From assembly GCF_024199925.1 (NCBI RefSeq), contig NZ_JANADR010000001.1, forward strand, positions 5,211,501 to 5,275,500: DNA of 64,000 nt. Direction: 5' to 3'. Shown piece after piece: positions 26,246-34,244 of this stretch. Origin of the DNA: Bradyrhizobium sp. CCGUVB1N3 (GTDB lineage: Bacteria; Pseudomonadota; Alphaproteobacteria; Rhizobiales; Xanthobacteraceae). Numbering within the stretch: the stretch's first letter is position 1; each line of letters opens with the position of its first letter. Both the position numbers and the translations under genes were made by a program. Under the pieces are notes generated by a model, which worked only from the letters and a program-made list of their open reading frames with translations, was not told the DNA's origin and searched no databases.

Positions 26246-27181
26246 CTACGCCATCATGAGCCGCGGCGGACCTGATTTCTCCCGTAGCTGGAGATCCCTC
26301 AGGACTCCCGCAGGCATCCGAACGTTGCCCACGGACGTGACCATCAGCGGCAACAGGTCGATCAGCAGCGGCAATCCGGTGATACCGAACGACTTCAGGC
26401 GGGCCTCTTCCTCGGCCTGGCGATGCCGATCCTCCCACGGTGCGGTGGCATCTTCCCAGAACCACGTTTCATCTTGGTGCTTGATCCAGTCTGTCGATGG
26501 GACCTGCTGCGGTCGCTGTCCGTCGCGCAGGCGCCAGAGCGGAGCGTAATCTCGCGAGAACAGGACCTTGCTGCCGTCCGGCTCCGTCCAGGCGCCGTAG
26601 ACGAAGTAGAGCCGGTGCGGCAGAAACGGCGGCAGCGGATCACGAGGAATGGAGATCTCCTCGCGCGTGCAGATCCCACAGCGATTATCGGTGATGATCT
26701 GCACCGGGGAATCGCGCCCACGGCCGAAGTCGGCCGTCAGCATGGCAAGGCGCCGGGGTCCGGCGAAGCTCCCTCGGAAACGAACAGTGGTCCCCGCCAT
26801 TCCAGAAACGGGCCAATCGCCTGTTGCCTTCCAGCACTGCAGGCGGATCGCGAACTGATCCTCGATGGTGCCGGCGTCACCGGTCAGTCTGGACGCCAAT
26901 AGGACGTACAGCGCCTCCCCGGCCGTGATGTCGAGAGCCCGGGCGAGCTTCAACGTCAGGTCGGCGCTGCGGCTGCGGAAGTCCCCGCGGGAAAGATCTT
27001 GGTCCAGCGGCACTGGCGGCTGGGCGGAGTGGGCAAACTCCAGTTCGTGCCAGTCGCGATAGCCGAGCACCGTAGCGAGGCCGTTCTGAACCTTCGACAG
27101 CGGTAGGCGATCTCCGAGCAGCCGGGCAACGCGTTTCGCGGCCTTTTTGGGTCGGTCGAGATTGGGAAAATGGAAGCGCAT
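26246..27181 (-). CDS. Protein with an N-terminal glyoxalase-related-like domain
   Basis: 311 residues from the ATG at 27181 (GAGGA upstream). Residues 1-50 follow the pattern of the small glyoxalase-related domain found at the N-terminus of various effectors: KKAAKRVARLLGDRLPLSKVQ then LATVLGYRDWHELE. The remaining 260 residues are unrecognised; there is a Cys pair (CGICTREE) near 175 and several Trp-rich stretches. Isolated on the minus strand, it is separated by some 290 bases from the next gene. Such domains occur in toxin or defence proteins; no activity is shown. Confidence 0.55.
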   Translation of the reverse strand: MRFHFPNLDRPKKAAKRVARLLGDRLPLSKVQNGLATVLGYRDWHELEFAHSAQPPVPLDQDLSRGDFRSRSADLTLKLARALDITAGEALYVLLASRLTGDAGTIEDQFAIRLQCWKATGDWPVSGMAGTTVRFRGSFAGPRRLAMLTADFGRGRDSPVQIITDNRCGICTREEISIPRDPLPPFLPHRLYFVYGAWTEPDGSKVLFSRDYAPLWRLRDGQRPQQVPSTDWIKHQDETWFWEDATAPWEDRHRQAEEEARLKSFGITGLPLLIDLLPLMVTSVGNVRMPAGVLRDLQLREKSGPPRLMMA

Positions 27182-27488
27182 GACAGTCCTCATCGCGGGC
27201 GCGCGATATGGCGAGACAAGTCCACTTGGCCTCAAGGCGCCCTAGAAAAGGATGTCCATTGAGAGTTTGTTTGCGATTAGTCTGTCCTGCCCCGAAGGCT
27301 TCGCCAATGTGGACGGCCCGGCTGGACAAGCCGGTACCCGGACAGAATGGATGACGGACGCCGATTGTCAAGGATCGGTCCAGGCGAAACGCTCGGGCAT
27401 CGCACGCGCCTTCACTCTCCGCAATCGCCGGCCCGGATCTGGCTTCGCACAGGGCCGGACCAATGTTCGGCCCGATTTCGCGGACGTC
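27182..27488. other. Intergenic stretch
   Basis: About 300 bases upstream of the 26246-27181 gene and downstream of the membrane-protein gene. A short hairpin CCGGCT/AGCCGG (27318-27334) is the only structure seen; it has no T run, so it is not a clear terminator. Confidence 0.35.
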
Positions 27489-28232
27489 CTAGTTCCAGAG
27501 AACTCCGCTCGCCAGCTTCCGCGCGCGCTTGCGCAGCCAAGCATACCGCATCTTCTTGGCTGCTCGGGCCTCTGCCGAGGCCGCATAACTCGCCATGTAG
27601 CGCGTGAGCGGCTTGAACGGCCTGCGGATGGTAACCAGCAAGCGTTTGAAGCGGTACTCATAGGTAAAGTAAAAAATGCCAGCGATGACGAAAGACAGCG
27701 AGATCATCATTATGGATTGAAGCAATTTCTTCGGGAGGTCCGCAGGGTGCAGGTATGGAGCGGCGTAGAGCGCCGCGACCGCCTGGGCCATGAGAATGCC
27801 GGACAGAACGGCAAGAAACTTGATGACGAGCCAGGTGACGGCTGCGGTTATCCATTCGACCAGGATCAGACGGTTTGCACATCCGAAGATGCCGCTGACG
27901 AGGTAACTCATGAGTTGCGGAAGCAGGACGGCGATGTAGATCGACGCGATCAGATATCGTTCGTCGCGGAAATCCATCGAAGTATTCTGAAACCAGACGA
28001 TGAAGCCGCCGAGCGGCGCAGCCCCGCTCATGGCGGAGCCGGCTATGGTCTCCGAATGCGCCCACACATAGAAAAAAAGGCCGGAAAACAGCGTGAACAT
28101 CAGCCAGAACGCGTACCAGATGGTGAATACGTGACCGGGGTGTTTGTGCCGCAAGTATAAGATAGCACCGACGAGCCCGCCGAGCAGAGCCAGATCGGCC
28201 ACGCCGAGCGCGATGTAAGTCCAGACAGTCAT
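27489..28232 (-). CDS. Multi-spanning membrane protein, third gene of a DUF4238 operon
   Basis: 247 residues from the ATG at 28232, which overlaps the stop of the DUF4238 gene as ATGA. About five or six hydrophobic segments are visible: near residues 3-25, 36-57, 71-88, 105-130, 134-160 and 178-197. The C-terminal 45 residues are strongly basic (RRPFKPLTRYMAS...KKMRYAWLRKRARKL) and probably cytoplasmic. No transporter family recognised. The tight coupling with two soluble proteins suggests a membrane-acting effector or anchor; this is inference. Confidence 0.65.
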   Translation of the reverse strand: MTVWTYIALGVADLALLGGLVGAILYLRHKHPGHVFTIWYAFWLMFTLFSGLFFYVWAHSETIAGSAMSGAAPLGGFIVWFQNTSMDFRDERYLIASIYIAVLLPQLMSYLVSGIFGCANRLILVEWITAAVTWLVIKFLAVLSGILMAQAVAALYAAPYLHPADLPKKLLQSIMMISLSFVIAGIFYFTYEYRFKRLLVTIRRPFKPLTRYMASYAASAEARAAKKMRYAWLRKRARKLASGVLWN

Positions 28233-29335
28233 GGTGTGCCTTTCGCTTGGTCGCTCGCCGAAGCACCCACGCTTCCTCGTTCGCCCTCCTGGCTCGCGTA
28301 CTTCTGCCTTCGCCGGTCCCGCAATCTCTCCAGAAGCGATGGAGGGCGGTCGCTGGATATCAGCTGGTCGACAAATTCCCGCTCCGAATCGTCGACCCCA
28401 TAGACGTACTTGACCGCCTGCTTGACGACCCTGGCGTTGACCTCCTGAACCAAATCCTTGGAAGGCTTGCTTTTGAAGCTCCGCTCCACTTCCTCGGTAT
28501 TGGTCGCTAGGAACAGCCGATGGGGCCCGATGGGCAAGGTCAGGTAGCAACCGGGTTCGCTGAACGTCTTGGACATGTGGAGGGGCCTGTCGGACGAAAG
28601 GAACGGCGGCGCGTCGTCTGGCGTGGTCACAACGGACCAGCGCATTCGGTTGAGCGCCTGGCCAATGCCTTCATGATCCATCAGTTCAGGCGCAACGTTC
28701 ATGACCCAACGGGCCATGTGGTCGGGATCTCTCTTCTCGATAAACTCCTCAATCGTCTCGGGATCGTCCGGCTTACGGTTGGAGGCGTATTTCTGCTTCA
28801 GCAGCGTAAGGTCCCGCTTCCAGTCGTCTTCCAGTATCTCCGTGAGAGCGGCCAAGTCCTCGGGCATCCGAGTCATGAGCGTGATCAGGAAGAGCGACCA
28901 AGCCGACGTCTGTTCGGCATCGTTCTTTACCTTGTCGACGTTAGCCTCGATCATGTCGAGGGCTTTCGCCGCGAAATTGTCGACAGGGCTCATGAACTCG
29001 TCCTCGACCTGCTGCGCGATCGATTTGGGAACGCCTTTCTTTTCGTACAGCCTGTCCTTGAAGCCCGTTTGTTTCGGGTAGACGCGCTGGTGATGGATCT
29101 TTTTGTAGGGGCGGCTGAACTCGCAGATCCGGCCGTCGTCTCCGGCCCAGCGCCTCGAATAGAACTGCGGAACGTAGTGATGCCGGATCGATTGTTGGGC
29201 TGCCCCGCGCAGCCAGATCATATTAGGGCAGACGGCCTCCGTCTCCGCGGTGCAAGGCTGGATGTACGGATGCCCGCAGAAGCCGCACACCACGGCGCGC
29301 GGCCGCGTCGGCGGCATGACATCATCGTCGCTCAT
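28229..29335 (-). CDS. DUF4238 family protein with N-terminal zinc finger
   Basis: 368 residues from the ATG at 29335; a TTG at 29347 is possible. An N-terminal CGFCGHPYIQPC...C stretch looks like a zinc finger. RHHYVPQFYSRRWAGDDGRI near residues 50-70 is the DUF4238 signature (HHYVPxFYLRRF), followed by KTGFKDRLYE-like and later SSDRPLHM, also conserved in the family. DUF4238 has no settled function; members occur in defence islands and some are suspected nucleases. The gene starts 13 bases inside the upstream gene and its stop overlaps the membrane-protein start. Confidence 0.75.
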   Translation of the reverse strand: MSDDDVMPPTRPRAVVCGFCGHPYIQPCTAETEAVCPNMIWLRGAAQQSIRHHYVPQFYSRRWAGDDGRICEFSRPYKKIHHQRVYPKQTGFKDRLYEKKGVPKSIAQQVEDEFMSPVDNFAAKALDMIEANVDKVKNDAEQTSAWSLFLITLMTRMPEDLAALTEILEDDWKRDLTLLKQKYASNRKPDDPETIEEFIEKRDPDHMARWVMNVAPELMDHEGIGQALNRMRWSVVTTPDDAPPFLSSDRPLHMSKTFSEPGCYLTLPIGPHRLFLATNTEEVERSFKSKPSKDLVQEVNARVVKQAVKYVYGVDDSEREFVDQLISSDRPPSLLERLRDRRRQKYASQEGERGSVGASASDQAKGTP

Positions 29336-30053
29336 TTGCGTACGCAATCGTTTTCAATGCTTTGTTCGCGTCGCCTCGCCCCTGGTAAAGGCCCAGCAAT
29401 ACCCCTTCGTCTTCGATCGTTTCAACGCGAAAAAGCGTCCAGCGCTTATCCTTGCCCTGCACGATACGGAAGGTCCGACCGTTGCGACGGCAATAAAACG
29501 AGGCAGAGCTATCGATTGAAGTCCAACCGCAATCCGCTCCGGAGAGAAAGCGCTGTTCTAGCTTTGCACGCTCCTCTTCTTTCAGCTTGCGATATCGCTC
29601 CTCCTGCTCTCGCCGGAGCCTTTCGTCCTCCCGCTCCAGATGTTCCTGAAGCATTCCGATGATGGCGCGCATCTCGGTACCTTGCGCCTTTTCCGAGCGA
29701 TACAGCGCCAGACAACCATCCTTGAGGTCTTCGTTGGGATAGGTCGTGTAGGGCTCCTCCCAGATCGCGCGCAAACGCTGCTCCACGTCCGTCTTGGTCA
29801 GCGTCGGACCGGGCAAATTATTGAGAGAGGCAAGCAGGTCTTCTATCGGAATCCAGCACGGAGCAGCAGCCTTCGCCACTTCCTCCCGCTCAGCTTCCCA
29901 CTTGCTCCAGATCGAGCCCGCTCGATCGATCGCGTTCACGATGTCCCGGGCAAGCTTGTGCACGCTGTGCGGATCGCGCAGATGCCGCAGCGATGGGCTT
30001 TTCACGAAGTCGAAGAGCAACGAGGCCACGGCATACTGGCGGTCGGAGTTCAT
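29322..30053 (-). CDS. Coiled-coil protein of the DUF4238 operon
   Basis: 243 residues from the ATG at 30053, which has GGAGGGG seven bases upstream. An in-frame ATG at 30182 would add 43 residues that also look coding, so the start is uncertain. A strongly charged coiled coil covers residues about 120-165 (LEREDERLRREQEERYRKL and EEERAKLEQRF). The C-terminus is beta-rich (SFYCRRNGRTFRIVQGKDKR, GVLLGLYQGRGDANKAL). No family recognised. Its 3' end overlaps the DUF4238 start, so three genes are coupled in a row. Confidence 0.6.
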   Translation of the reverse strand: MNSDRQYAVASLLFDFVKSPSLRHLRDPHSVHKLARDIVNAIDRAGSIWSKWEAEREEVAKAAAPCWIPIEDLLASLNNLPGPTLTKTDVEQRLRAIWEEPYTTYPNEDLKDGCLALYRSEKAQGTEMRAIIGMLQEHLEREDERLRREQEERYRKLKEEERAKLEQRFLSGADCGWTSIDSSASFYCRRNGRTFRIVQGKDKRWTLFRVETIEDEGVLLGLYQGRGDANKALKTIAYANERR

Positions 30054-30346
30054 GCGGGCCCCTCCGGTTGGCAGGCTCGACATGCTATCAACTAGAACGC
30101 GATTGGACGAATCGCGACGAATGACTGCCAACCAGACGCCCTCCACGCCAAGGATTCGCCTGGAGCGTTCTGCGAGGTCCATCACAGTCTTGATTGCAAG
30201 ACAGGTGCGCGCCCCTGACGACGAGGCAAGGTACTGACCTCTAGGCGTAGGATTCACCGAGGCGTCGGCGCGCGCAGTTGCGGCGGCAATTCGGCGAGAC
30301 CGGCGGCCAGCTCGTCGAGGGCTCCCTGATTGAAATACCCCACGCG

Positions 30347-30931
30347 CTAGGCCTCCACGTCCTCGACCTCTCCGCGGTCGCCGACCAGCGCGATGCGGAT
30401 GCCGGAGGCGGCGCAGCGGGGCGCCAGTTTGCGCCCGACCCGGCGCGTCACCTCGGTTGCCGGCATGACCGCGACCTGGCGGGTGCCGGGTGCCCTCATC
30501 ATCAATCTGCCGACGATCTCGCAAAGGCCTTTGTCCAGCTTCGAAAGCCGGCCCGGATGGCGGGTCTCGATGGTGCCGCCTTTGCATTCGGCTTCGATCG
30601 TGACCCCGTTGGCTTCGGCGGTGACGTCGCTCAGTCCGGACTGCGGATGGATAACGATGCGCCGCCCATCGGCGTCCTCGAACGTGCCGGCGAACGCGCT
30701 GCGGGCCGTTGCTATCCTGCGGAAACCACGCTTCTCCAGCCACCCTGGGAAGTCGATTTGCTGCGCGTGCTGCCCGTCGGGGTGGATCCTCACTTCGCGG
30801 ACCGGCTCCGTCCGGAATAGGTGCATGGCATAGGCCAACATGACGGCGCCTTCGTAGAAGTGCCGATCTGGCCGATCGGCCGGCGCTCCGGCGGTCGGTG
30901 GCCGCTCGACGATCAGGTCATCGAAATCCAT
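30347..30931 (-). CDS. Small PD-(D/E)XK nuclease-like protein
   Basis: 194 residues from the ATG at 30931. The candidate active site is D102 in SGLSD and E115-C116-K117 in IEAECKGG, spaced as in PD-(D/E)XK nucleases; a conserved-looking helix follows (LDKGLCEIVGRLMM). The last strand, RQVAVMPATEVTRRVGRKL, resembles the end of a restriction-endonuclease core. It reads toward the coiled-coil/DUF4238/membrane operon 0.3 kb downstream and may be its first member. Divergent from 31067. Confidence 0.6.
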   Translation of the reverse strand: MDFDDLIVERPPTAGAPADRPDRHFYEGAVMLAYAMHLFRTEPVREVRIHPDGQHAQQIDFPGWLEKRGFRRIATARSAFAGTFEDADGRRIVIHPQSGLSDVTAEANGVTIEAECKGGTIETRHPGRLSKLDKGLCEIVGRLMMRAPGTRQVAVMPATEVTRRVGRKLAPRCAASGIRIALVGDRGEVEDVEA

Positions 30932-31066
30932 GTCTAAAACCCGACAACGTGCAATTGTACGCGGACTGTAGCTACCGTGGGTCAGGCGCGCCAGTCCGCA
31001 AGCCTGGCGCGCGGTCGCGACCGGGCTTGCGTTGCGGTCCTGTTCCGAAACGGCCCCGAACGGTAT

Positions 31067-31453
31067 ATGATCCAGAAGATCGTGCGGCGCATTTCGGAAG
31101 TCGCCAAGACGGATCACGAAATTAGAGATGCCGGAGCCCTGCTCACCGTGTTCTCCGAGTTGCGCGATGCCGGCCGGACCGTCGCGGAGGAGTGGAAGAA
31201 GATGAATATTTCCATCGATGTCAACAAAAGCCCGCTCATCAAGGAAGGCCTCGATCGTGAGCGCGCCAAAAGCTTCGGCAAGCTGATCGCAAAGCAGCTT
31301 CAGCAGAAGTTCGGTGCCGATCCCGCCGACATCGAGCGGCGTCTCGCCGACCTCAACGCCGACGAACTCGAAGCCATTGGCGAGCGCATCATCCAGGCCA
31401 TTTCGATCGAAGAAGCTTTGACCGTCCCGGCGCCATCGACCGCGCCACGGTGA
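31067..31453 (+). CDS. Small helical protein with DUF4351-like tail
   Basis: 128 residues from an ATG at 31067; an upstream GTG at 30977 is possible but gives a low-complexity basic leader. The C-terminal 55 residues (KLIAKQLQQKFG...IERRLADLNADELEAIGERII...ISIEEAL) follow the DUF4351 pattern seen at the end of Rpn/PD-(D/E)XK transposase-like nucleases, but no nuclease core is present here. The upstream half is helical and charged. Divergent from the nuclease-like gene 30347-30931. A plausible partner or antitoxin, unproven. Confidence 0.5.
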   Translation: MIQKIVRRISEVAKTDHEIRDAGALLTVFSELRDAGRTVAEEWKKMNISIDVNKSPLIKEGLDRERAKSFGKLIAKQLQQKFGADPADIERRLADLNADELEAIGERIIQAISIEEALTVPAPSTAPR

Positions 31454-31504
31454 GCGAGAGCGGCCCCGAGCCGGTACGCAAGCCATCCCCACGCGGGTCC
31501 GATC

Positions 31505-32236
31505 ATGACGCCTCCGTCACCGCTAGAGCCGCCCGAAATCTATCAAGTGGAGATCGCGACAACCGACGGCGGAATGACCGCCGTCGCCGTCACCGACCCC
31601 GGCAGCGGCCGCAGACTTACGGGCTCGACCACGGCATCCGCAACGCAAATGGTGGCCGTCCTGATCGAGGACCATCGCGAGCGGGCGGAAGCGGACCCGG
31701 TCGATCCCTCGCTCGCCGAAGAGAAACGCAGCCGTCGAGAGAAGATCACCTCCGTCGCCGTCTCCGTGTTCGGCGACGAAACCATCGCCCGCGCGTGGCT
31801 CACGAGGCCTCACTGCGACTTCGATGATCGACGCCCGCTGGCCGTGGCCGCCCGCGACGACTGCGGTCTGGCCGCCGTCACCGCCAAACTCGCCTCCTTG
31901 GACGCCCACCCCCACGTGGAAGCGCCTCCCGCACGCACCGTCCGGACACTTTACGCGGAGGCTCTGGACGTGCTGCTGCGCGGAGAGATGGCCGATGTCG
32001 CAGTGGCGAGAGATTGGGACCTGCTGTCAGAAGTGGCGCGGCTGGCCTTCGACGACGCCTCCACCGACTTGGCGGTCACCGACCCCTCCCTGTTCGCCGC
32101 CTGGCGCGAGGCGGTCACGAAGTTTCATCTCAAAGGATGGACGAACATGACCCCGCAGCGTGTGGAGGAAGTCCGGAAACGAGCTGCGGAGCGCGCTGCG
32201 GAACGTCAACGTCGTGACGCTGCTACTCTCCGATAG
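31505..32236 (+). CDS. Unrecognised protein with a possible MbcA/ParS-like segment
   Basis: 243 residues. ETIARAWLTRPHCDFDDRRP then LAVAARDDCGLAAVTAKLASL near residues 92-130 resembles the C-terminal MbcA/ParS/Xre (DUF2384) antitoxin domain (WL-P-G-RRPL-A--GA--V---L). The N-terminal 90 residues are beta-rich, the C-terminus is basic and helical. No RES-domain toxin is beside it, so an antitoxin role is not supported by context. Confidence 0.4.
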   Translation: MTPPSPLEPPEIYQVEIATTDGGMTAVAVTDPGSGRRLTGSTTASATQMVAVLIEDHRERAEADPVDPSLAEEKRSRREKITSVAVSVFGDETIARAWLTRPHCDFDDRRPLAVAARDDCGLAAVTAKLASLDAHPHVEAPPARTVRTLYAEALDVLLRGEMADVAVARDWDLLSEVARLAFDDASTDLAVTDPSLFAAWREAVTKFHLKGWTNMTPQRVEEVRKRAAERAAERQRRDAATLR

Positions 32237-32401
32237 ATTGCTCGACGGCATCAAAACACGCCAGCGACCCGATCTCTTGGCGACGAGCCGCGCATTCGCT
32301 TCGCGGGAAGACAAATGCGACAACAAGCATCAACGTGCGCGCGCCGACCTCGTGGAGCAGGCTGAACGGCCGGGGCGTTTGCTCTTTGCTCGCGGTCCTC
32401 G

Positions 32402-33823
32402 TCATGACCGCATCCGACGCATGAAGGTCGCTCTCCGACGCGTCATTTCGTCATCGGAGCTCTCCAGCAAGCGATCGAGCGCATTCATCATGGGCGCAGC
32501 GGACGTTAAAAGTTGGCCGTCCAGTGCCTTTTCGTCGTCGCGGTAGAGAGCGTCACGCAATCTGTCGAGCAGGCTCTCCGACGGAACGCCGCCCGGCATC
32601 TCGACCGAGGACGGCAGCGCGCTGCGGCCGGACCAGCGACCGAAGAAGTCCCAGCCGGGCGGCGAGCTTTCATGTCGCAGCATCAGCTCGAGAATTTCCG
32701 GGGTGATGTCGACCGCCCGCATGGTCTGCTCGCAAACCATCGGATCCTCGAAATCCGCACCGTCGAACCAATCTCGAAACTCCGGGCACGTGGGACTCGT
32801 CGGACCCGTAGCGATGAAATCGAACGTCCCGTGCTCGTCGGTGCCGCTCGACGCCGAGAAGGGGAAGCCCGGGCACCAGATTCCCGCCGCCGGATTAGGC
32901 CAGCCCTTATCGCTCGTCGATCGCGGCCCGGACGCAAGCAAGGTCCAGGATTCCAGAAGCAACAACGCTTTTGCCCTACCGCGTGCACGCGACGGACCGA
33001 CCGCCAAGTGCACCGCGTAGCAGAGCTTAGCCTTGACCTTGCCGATCGGCCGAGACCGGTTCTTCAGCGATTGCAGCGTGTGCTCTAGGATGTCGGAGCC
33101 GTCGTTCTCGCTGCACTCCACCTCGGCATGTCCGACGACGCGGGGAAACAAGAAGATGCGCGGCCAGGTGAGATACCAGCTGAACTCCGGATCTTCCCCA
33201 CGATATTCGAGCTGCCCCGTCGGCTCGTCGAATTCCAGGCGGCGCTGATCGCAAGCGGCCCAAAGCCGGCTCAGGTCGATAATCGTTCCGTCGGCGGCTT
33301 TCCTTGGCCTCGAGAGATATCGGCCGATCTCGGCTAGGCCTTCGGCGAGCTCCTCGAACTCGTCGCGCCGCGCCAAGGGGACGTACGGCTCGAGGAAATC
33401 TTGCACGGCGACGGCAAGCTCATCGAGGAGCGGAAGCTGATCGCATTCCGCAAGCGCCGCCGCGGCGACGACCAGGTCTCTGTATCGGACGAGAGTCTTG
33501 TTGAAGCGCCCCGCAGCGAATCTCGTCTGCCCTGACTCGCGCTCTTCACGCGTCAGGTGGAAGCGGTAGAAGTTTTTCGGATCGCGCGCGATGTTGGCTG
33601 TCTGGCAAATCGCGGAGCAAGAGAGGCCAAGCCGATCCGCGATCCGCGTCACGACCAAGGCCGCCGCCGCGGCCTGATCGTCGGTCAGTTTGCGGCCGGC
33701 CGGAAGCTTGTAGCCTGACTTGGGTCGCAACATGTCGCAGACCCTGGTCAAGGTCTGTCCGGGGTGGGCGACGGCGGCGAGAGCGTCGTTCATCAATCTG
33801 CTCAAGGGGGTCTCGGTGGTCAT
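32402..33823 (-). CDS. Unrecognised 473-residue protein
   Basis: The start is taken as the ATG at 33823, six bases after GAGGAG; an ATG two codons upstream is also in frame. The N-terminus is helical with a possible DNA-binding element (LTDDQAAAAALVVTRIADRLGLSCSAICQTANIARDP near 47-85, helix-turn-helix-like). The middle has acidic, Trp-rich strands (FSWYLTWPRIFLFPRVVGHAEVEC). No catalytic motif recognised. It stands alone, with three copies of an AGAAC-containing box upstream (33887-33946). Confidence 0.5.
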   Translation of the reverse strand: MTTETPLSRLMNDALAAVAHPGQTLTRVCDMLRPKSGYKLPAGRKLTDDQAAAAALVVTRIADRLGLSCSAICQTANIARDPKNFYRFHLTREERESGQTRFAAGRFNKTLVRYRDLVVAAAALAECDQLPLLDELAVAVQDFLEPYVPLARRDEFEELAEGLAEIGRYLSRPRKAADGTIIDLSRLWAACDQRRLEFDEPTGQLEYRGEDPEFSWYLTWPRIFLFPRVVGHAEVECSENDGSDILEHTLQSLKNRSRPIGKVKAKLCYAVHLAVGPSRARGRAKALLLLESWTLLASGPRSTSDKGWPNPAAGIWCPGFPFSASSGTDEHGTFDFIATGPTSPTCPEFRDWFDGADFEDPMVCEQTMRAVDITPEILELMLRHESSPPGWDFFGRWSGRSALPSSVEMPGGVPSESLLDRLRDALYRDDEKALDGQLLTSAAPMMNALDRLLESSDDEMTRRRATFMRRMRS

Positions 33824-34244
33824 GCTCATCTCCTCGCGGGTTCGGGATGGGCGATGGCTACCGGGAAGCCTCCGGACGCGCATTCTGTTCTGCTAAATCT
33901 AAAATATCGTATTTTGCAGAACACGGATGAGGAATTTTGCAGAACATCGTGAGCCCCAGCAGGTTGGCTCGCTCGGTTCGCCGGTGGACGGTCGGGATCT
34001 TTTGAGTCCTCTTCGTGGGTGGGGGCGCTGGGCCTGGGGTGACGGATGCTGCTGGGGTGCCCGAGCTCATGCTGGAGCCATGGACTCGATCAGCCAGACC
34101 CCACCGGAGACGCCATGCCGTCGGCAAAAATGCCGCTCCAGACGCCGATTCCCTGAAAATCGACATCGGGGGGCGCCTAAGGGGGCCGTCCGCCACCCTG
34201 AGCCCCGCGTTCGCGCCGTGCCGGAAATCACCTAACTGCGTGCC
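33824..34244. other. Intergenic region with candidate operator boxes
   Basis: About 420 bases without a credible gene, between two minus-strand genes. The 32402-33823 gene takes its promoter from here. GTTCTGC at 33887-33893 and two copies of ATTTTGCAGAACA-like sequence at 33911-33923 and 33934-33946 make one inverted and one direct pair, 23 bases apart. The rest shows nothing. Confidence 0.45.

Noticed and set aside
30254..30343. 29-residue GTG frame just after the nuclease-like gene
   Set aside because: It looks coding in composition (helical, LDELAAGLAELPPQL) and starts 3 bases after the stop, but it is too short to support without comparison.
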